From NCBI GenBank assembly GCA_913048145.1, contig CAJWVP010000087.1, forward strand, positions 1-9,739: DNA of 9,739 bases, written 5' to 3'. Below are positions 6,112 to 9,739 of this stretch, in pieces. Every line of letters starts with the position of its first letter. Position 1 is the first letter of the stretch. The DNA is from an uncultured Rhodospirillaceae bacterium. Lineage in GTDB: Bacteria > Pseudomonadota > Alphaproteobacteria > Rhodospirillales > Casp-alpha2. Under the pieces are notes generated by a model. The model was given only the letters and a program-made list of their open reading frames with translations. It was not told the origin of the DNA and did no database searches. A program made the translations under genes and the position numbers.

Positions 6112-7575
6112 TTAAGCTCCTTCCTGTTCCGTGTCGGGCGTCGCTTTCCAGAAATATCGGCGGAACCCGCGTTTCGTGTCAAATTCCTTGATCCTGAAGA
6201 CCATTCGCAAGGGTTGGCCCACCTCCAATTCGCTGTTCGGATCGACGTCGGTCAAGTCCAACATGCCGCGCCCGCCGTCCTCAAACTGGACCATACCGTA
6301 ATAGGCGGGCGGGTCTGGGGAGAAGGTTAGGCTGTCGGCGGTGAAGGAGTTCAGTTTTGCCGGCATGTCAGCAAAGGGCTGATCTTCCTGGGTGCCAACG
6401 GCGCCACAGTTCGGATTGGCACAGACGTTGCTTTTTGGATACTGCAGCGTCCCGCATTCGGAGCACTTGCCGCCAACCAAACTGAGGATCATTTCCTTGT
6501 TGCGGAAAAGGGTCGTCATGCCGGTCTGTTTGTCAACCTCGGCGCGCAGTCCCTGTTCCATATTGACAAGGTTGTTGATGCCAAGGAAGCGGTTATAGTT
6601 CTCCTCTTCACGGCGACGCGTGATGGAACCGGAAATGCCAGCCGCCGGCTTCGCGTCGTTGACGGCGTCAGTGACGCCGAAGAGCAGGGCGTCACAGCCT
6701 TGGCCGAAGCTGGCAACCAAGATGATATCGCCGCGCTTTGCCTCTTCCAGCGCGTGCACAAGCATTACGATGGCGTGCGCGGAGCCAGCTTCGCCTACGG
6801 TGCCTTGCAGGTTATCGCGGACGGCAGCGTCAGGAATACCAAGCTTCTTCGCTAGGCCAGCGGCTACTCGGCCTGCAGCGGCGGGGAAGATGAAGTGGTT
6901 GACGTCCCCGGCTTTGATCCCCGCGTTGGCTAAGGCGGCGTTGACCGCGGCGGGGACTATCTTGTTGTAGCCTTCGTCGCGGATCCAGCGTTCTTCCCAA
7001 AAATAGTCGAAAGCTTCGTCTTGGCCTCGGTAGTGGTCGACGAAGTCCACCGCGTGGGTGGCCCGTCCCAGAAGTTTTGCCGCGCCGTCACCCTCGGCGA
7101 TGACCAGAGCGCCGGCACCGTCGCCGGTGGTCAATTCGATGGGGCTGGCAGCCTTGGTGCGGCGCTTCTCGCTGGCGGCGACGATGATCCGATCGCCGGA
7201 CGCGGCGGCCTTTAGCGCTGCGGTCAGTGCCGTTGTGCCCGCGCGTTGCGATCCCGCAACGTCCATAGTCAGCAGCTCCGAGCCCAGGTGTAGCGCTTCT
7301 GCAATTATGCCGGCATTCTGACGGTCCTGAAATGGAAGGGTCGTGGATGCAAAGTAGACAGCGTCGATACTGCCCGACCCGGTGCCGCCCAGCGCGTCGC
7401 GTGCCGCTTCCACGGCCATGGTGACCGAGTCTTCGTCCCAGTTGCAGATCGATCGCTCTCCCTTGCCGAGCCCGCGCAGCGCCGGGTTGAACCAGGCGTT
7501 GGCGTCGGCGATGGCCTTGCGCTTCAGTCGCTGGATTGGCACGTAACCGCCGAATTCGTGAATTCCTACACTCAT
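6112..7575 (-). CDS. HMG-CoA synthase/KAS III-like protein fused to a DUF35 Zn-ribbon/OB-fold domain
   Basis: This 487-residue two-domain protein has a thiolase-superfamily domain at about 1-335 of the HMG-CoA synthase/KAS III type (GIHEFGGYVPIQRL at the start, ELTTGDGAGALVIAEGDGA at 147-165). A DUF35 domain follows: a Zn ribbon with Cys371, Cys374, Cys385 and Cys390, then an OB fold (about 400-480). By eye the usual nucleophile site (CxxGT context) reads SQRAGT, placing Gln110 at the Cys. The KAS III PHQAN histidine site reads FPAAAG (Pro231), and the Asn site falls in VGEAGSA near Glu262. It may therefore be non-catalytic or do different chemistry. DUF35 proteins are known to scaffold thiolase/HMG-CoA synthase complexes in archaea and to partner SCP2-thiolase-like proteins in steroid degradation. 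The adjacent thiolase makes a similar complex likely here. GGGAG (7587-7591) lies 11 bases before ATG 7575 and overlaps the previous stop. Confidence 0.87.
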   Translation of the reverse strand: MSVGIHEFGGYVPIQRLKRKAIADANAWFNPALRGLGKGERSICNWDEDSVTMAVEAARDALGGTGSGSIDAVYFASTTLPFQDRQNAGIIAEALHLGSELLTMDVAGSQRAGTTALTAALKAAASGDRIIVAASEKRRTKAASPIELTTGDGAGALVIAEGDGAAKLLGRATHAVDFVDHYRGQDEAFDYFWEERWIRDEGYNKIVPAAVNAALANAGIKAGDVNHFIFPAAAGRVAAGLAKKLGIPDAAVRDNLQGTVGEAGSAHAIVMLVHALEEAKRGDIILVASFGQGCDALLFGVTDAVNDAKPAAGISGSITRRREEENYNRFLGINNLVNMEQGLRAEVDKQTGMTTLFRNKEMILSLVGGKCSECGTLQYPKSNVCANPNCGAVGTQEDQPFADMPAKLNSFTADSLTFSPDPPAYYGMVQFEDGGRGMLDLTDVDPNSELEVGQPLRMVFRIKEFDTKRGFRRYFWKATPDTEQEGA

Positions 7576-7590
7576 GTTTCGATGTTCTCC

Positions 7591-8727
7591 CTAGATGGCG
7601 CCAGAGTCCTTTAAGGCGGTGATAGTTACATCGTCGAATCCCCACTCGGACAGGACCTCATGGTTGTGCTCGCCGGCCAGCGGCGGTTGCGTCGGCGTGT
7701 CCGCCGGCGTTCCTGAGAAGCGGGGGGCTGGCGCGCCCTGCATAGTATCGGCGATGTTGATGAAGGTGCCGCGGGCCTTGTTGTGGGGGTGGTTTTGGGC
7801 GTCTAATAGGCTGAGCACAGGACCGAAGCAGACGTCCGTGTTCTCCATCAGGTCGCACCAGTGCTTCTGCGGCTGGGTCTTGAAGACCTCGCGCAACTTG
7901 GTGCGGGCGGCGGGCCAGGTGTCGGGGTTGTTTTGGTCTTTGAACTCCGGCGCTTTTGTTAGCTCCAACTTCTCCAACATCAATTGGTGAAATTCTGGCT
8001 CGATTGGACCGATTGAAATCCATTCGCCGTCGGAACATTCGTAGGTTCCGTAAAAGTAGGCGCCGCCGTCTAAGATGTTGGCTTCGCGCTCGTCGCGCCA
8101 TAACCCCATGGCCAGCCTTGCGTGTGCGCCGCCCAACAGCAAAGGCACCCCGTCAGTCATAGCCGCGTCCACGACTTGGCCCTTTCCCGTAGTTTTAGCG
8201 GAGATGATCCCCGCCAGAATTCCGTAGGCCAGGAAAATGCCACCACCACCGTAATCGGCGACCATGTTCAAGGGTGGCACTGGGCCAGATTCTTTAGTGC
8301 CGATGGCATGCAGCGCGCCTGTGATAGCCAAATAGTTGATGTCGTGACCGGCGGACATACTCAGCGGCCCTTCCTGTCCCCATCCAGTCATTCGGCCAAA
8401 GACCAATTTCGAATTGCGTTCCAAACAAACGTCCGGTCCAAGACCAAGGCGTTCCATGACGCCGGGCCGAAACCCCTCGACCAGTGCGTCAGCCTCGTCG
8501 ATGAGTTTCAGGGCCGCTTCGACCCCTTCTGGCGATTTCAGATTTATGGCCACCGAACGGCGCGAACGGTAATGTGGGTTCTTTCGCGGCTGCGTATTCA
8601 TAGGGTGCCCGCCGATGCGGTCAATGCGGACGACGTCGGCCCCCATGTCGCCCAGCATCATGGCGCAGAATGGCCCCGGCCCGATACCGGCCAATTCAAC
8701 AACTTTTATTCCCTTAAGCGGTCCCAT
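7591..8727 (-). CDS. CaiB/BaiF family protein, alpha-methylacyl-CoA racemase-like (copy 2)
   Basis: With ATG 8727 the product is 378 residues and begins MGPLKGIKVVELAGIGPGPF, the normal family N-terminus. An upstream in-frame start at 8763 would only add a basic 12-residue tail. Key residues are His128 (GHDINYLAITGALHAIG, 127-143), Asp158 (ADYGGGG) and Glu243 (PIEPEFH). They match the His126/Asp156/Glu241 set of Mycobacterium tuberculosis MCR with a constant offset of 2, so 2-methylacyl-CoA epimerisation is favoured over CoA transfer. It shares long near-identical blocks with copy 1 at 2362-3525, but the N-terminal loop after RIDR and the middle of the protein differ. Its start codon lies inside the end of the MarR gene, a 14-base overlap, which implies translational coupling. 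The HMG-CoA-synthase-like gene follows after 15 bases. Confidence 0.9.
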   Translation of the reverse strand: MGPLKGIKVVELAGIGPGPFCAMMLGDMGADVVRIDRIGGHPMNTQPRKNPHYRSRRSVAINLKSPEGVEAALKLIDEADALVEGFRPGVMERLGLGPDVCLERNSKLVFGRMTGWGQEGPLSMSAGHDINYLAITGALHAIGTKESGPVPPLNMVADYGGGGIFLAYGILAGIISAKTTGKGQVVDAAMTDGVPLLLGGAHARLAMGLWRDEREANILDGGAYFYGTYECSDGEWISIGPIEPEFHQLMLEKLELTKAPEFKDQNNPDTWPAARTKLREVFKTQPQKHWCDLMENTDVCFGPVLSLLDAQNHPHNKARGTFINIADTMQGAPAPRFSGTPADTPTQPPLAGEHNHEVLSEWGFDDVTITALKDSGAI

Positions 8728-9196
8728 TCTTCCCTCTCTCCGTAATTTGTTTTTGCGCAACACCGTTCAGCTCATCGAGCAGGTTCGAGCGGACTACCCT
8801 CAGCATGCTCACCAAAGAGTCAATCTGGTCCTTGCTCAACCCCCTGGTGGAAGTCCGGTTGATTTTGGTGACGTTCTTCGACATGGAAGGCCGTATGTCT
8901 TCAGCCCGTCGAGTTAGCCAGACCCTTTTAACGCGGCGGTCGGCCGGGTCATCGCGCCGCTTTACCCAGCCTTGGGCTTCCAGCCGGTCGATCAGGCCGC
9001 TTACGGTTACTGCGCCAATCTCCAGGCGTTCGGCTAGGTCCCGCTGGGTCAACCCGTCATGGCGATAGAGGTTCGCCAATGCCCACCATTGGGCTCGGGT
9101 CAGGTCGTAGGCCTGCATGAAGTCGTCGAAGACGATCGAGCGAAACCGCGCCACATCGTGGAACAAGAACCCAAGCTTATCTTCGGAGTCTGACAT
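8714..9196 (-). CDS. MarR family transcriptional regulator
   Basis: This is a 160-residue winged-helix DNA-binding protein of typical MarR length. After an N-terminal helix, the core reads LTRAQWWALANLYRHDGLTQ (32-51), then the helix-turn-helix LAERLEIGAVTVSGLIDRLEAQGWVKRR (about 54-81). The wing follows, with the family hallmark DPADRR at 83-88 and VWLT at 92-95. A C-terminal helix for dimerisation follows. MarR proteins usually repress nearby genes and are released by a small ligand. Here the likely ligand is a pathway acid or its CoA ester, and the likely target is this operon, but both are inferences. GAGGG (9206-9210) lies 9 bases before ATG 9196. The gene sits inside the operon, 29 bases after the MaoC gene and overlapping the next gene by 14 bases, so it would be co-expressed with its presumed targets. 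Confidence 0.92.
   Translation of the reverse strand: MSDSEDKLGFLFHDVARFRSIVFDDFMQAYDLTRAQWWALANLYRHDGLTQRDLAERLEIGAVTVSGLIDRLEAQGWVKRRDDPADRRVKRVWLTRRAEDIRPSMSKNVTKINRTSTRGLSKDQIDSLVSMLRVVRSNLLDELNGVAQKQITERGKNGTA
8728..8741 (-). promoter_or_regulatory. Purine-rich ribosome binding tract before the copy 2 racemase
   Basis: An unbroken A/G run directly precedes ATG 8727. It contains GGAG (8738-8741, spacing 10) and GAGGG (8732-8736, spacing 4). It lies inside the last codons of the MarR gene and supports 8727 rather than 8763 as the racemase start. Confidence 0.6.
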
Positions 9197-9225
9197 GCGT
9201 TTGCACCCTCGACCCGATTGCCAGT

Positions 9226-9739
9226 TTAGTCGGCGATCTCTACCAACCCGTTGTTGAGGACAACCGCGTCGCGCTCAACGATCTTCGCGCGGAAGGAGAC
9301 GTTGTTGGCGTCTTTCCACATTTCCGTCCGAACGGTCTCGCCCGGATAAACCGGCGCAGAGAACCGGAGCCTCAAGGACCTGAAGCGCGCCGGATCATTG
9401 TCGCAGTAGGTCTTGAGGACGGCGCGTCCCGCGACCCCAAGTGTGCAAAGTCCGTGCAGGATTGGCGCCTCGAAGCCAGCCGTCTTGGCTACCTTCGGTG
9501 ATGCGTGTAGCGGGTTTGGGTCACCTGATAGGCGATAGATCAACGCAGCTTGAGGCAACGTTGCGATATCACAGACTTCATCGGGACTCCGGTTGGGAAG
9601 TGCGTGAGGTTTCGGCTGTTCGATGGATGGGCCACCGAAGCCGCCGTTGGCCCGTGCGAAGGTGGTGGAGACACAGGTCGCCAGAAGCTCTTCGCTCACC
9701 TTGTCAGAAATTTCCCGCTTCGTGTAGATCAAGGCCCCT
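9226..9739 (-). CDS. MaoC family (R)-specific enoyl-CoA hydratase, C-terminal part (5' end beyond window)
   Basis: The frame is open to the right edge. The apparent start at 9732 is a TTG within coding sequence, so I treat the gene as truncated by the window. The visible part holds the end of an N-terminal hotdog domain (ATCVSTTFARANGGFGGPS, about 18-36 counted from the 9730-9732 codon) and a full C-terminal hotdog domain. The C-terminal domain carries the hydratase 2 motif YRLSGDPNPLHASPKVAKTA (66-85) with the catalytic Asp71 and His76, then GFEAPILHGLCTLG (86-99). This layout is that of the double-hotdog hydratases of roughly 280-290 residues, like the hydratase part of peroxisomal multifunctional enzyme 2. 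The predicted reaction is hydration of trans-2-enoyl-CoA to (3R)-hydroxyacyl-CoA. It is the first visible gene of the leftward operon and ends 29 bases before MarR. Confidence 0.88.
   Translation of the reverse strand, partial: GALIYTKREISDKVSEELLATCVSTTFARANGGFGGPSIEQPKPHALPNRSPDEVCDIATLPQAALIYRLSGDPNPLHASPKVAKTAGFEAPILHGLCTLGVAGRAVLKTYCDNDPARFRSLRLRFSAPVYPGETVRTEMWKDANNVSFRAKIVERDAVVLNNGLVEIAD

Noticed and set aside
8122..8745. 207-codon plus-strand frame opposite the copy 2 racemase
   Set aside because: It lies antisense to a strongly conserved gene, and its sequence has no recognisable domain or RBS-supported start.

Overview
The window looks like a chromosomal segment of a Gram-negative alphaproteobacterium, probably of the Rhodospirillales type. 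This is inferred from moderate-to-high GC, tightly packed catabolic operons and the family mix: AMACR-type CaiB/BaiF proteins, a thiolase beside an HMG-CoA-synthase-like/DUF35 fusion, and DUF3429. No rRNA, tRNA, CRISPR, insertion sequence or phage signal was seen. No gene-free stretch exceeds 300 bases.

Left part (1-703, minus strand): the 5' portion of a DUF3429 membrane protein runs off the left edge. A 79-codon unrecognised ORF lies just upstream of it. That ORF is overlapped by a 21-codon ORF in another frame, which carries the only strong ribosome binding site of the pair, so the two may be one frameshifted gene. A roughly 105-base divergent intergenic region (704-808) separates this leftward unit from the rightward pair.

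Middle left (809-3525, plus strand): an acyl-CoA synthetase of the AMP-forming superfamily and an alpha-methylacyl-CoA racemase-like CaiB/BaiF protein are coupled by an ATGA overlap.

Right part (3536-9739, minus strand): seven genes appear to form one leftward operon. In order of transcription they are a MaoC-type (R)-enoyl-CoA hydratase (cut by the right edge), a MarR regulator, a second AMACR-like protein, an HMG-CoA-synthase-like protein fused to a DUF35 Zn-ribbon/OB domain, an SCP2-type thiolase, a flavin-reductase-fold protein and a cytoplasmic DsbA/FrnE-like oxidoreductase. Gaps are from -14 to about 30 bases. The two clusters meet tail to tail with 10 bases between their stops.

Together the genes could activate a carboxylic acid to its CoA ester, epimerise an alpha-methyl branch, hydrate a 2-enoyl-CoA and cleave by thiolysis. 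This fits side-chain beta-oxidation of methyl-branched acids such as isoprenoid or steroid side chains. The substrate is inference, and no acyl-CoA or hydroxyacyl-CoA dehydrogenase is in view. The most interesting item is the condensing-enzyme/DUF35 fusion: by eye it has lost the Cys, His and Asn expected in its active site, yet it sits two bases from an apparently intact thiolase. It may be a structural or CoA-binding partner rather than a synthase.
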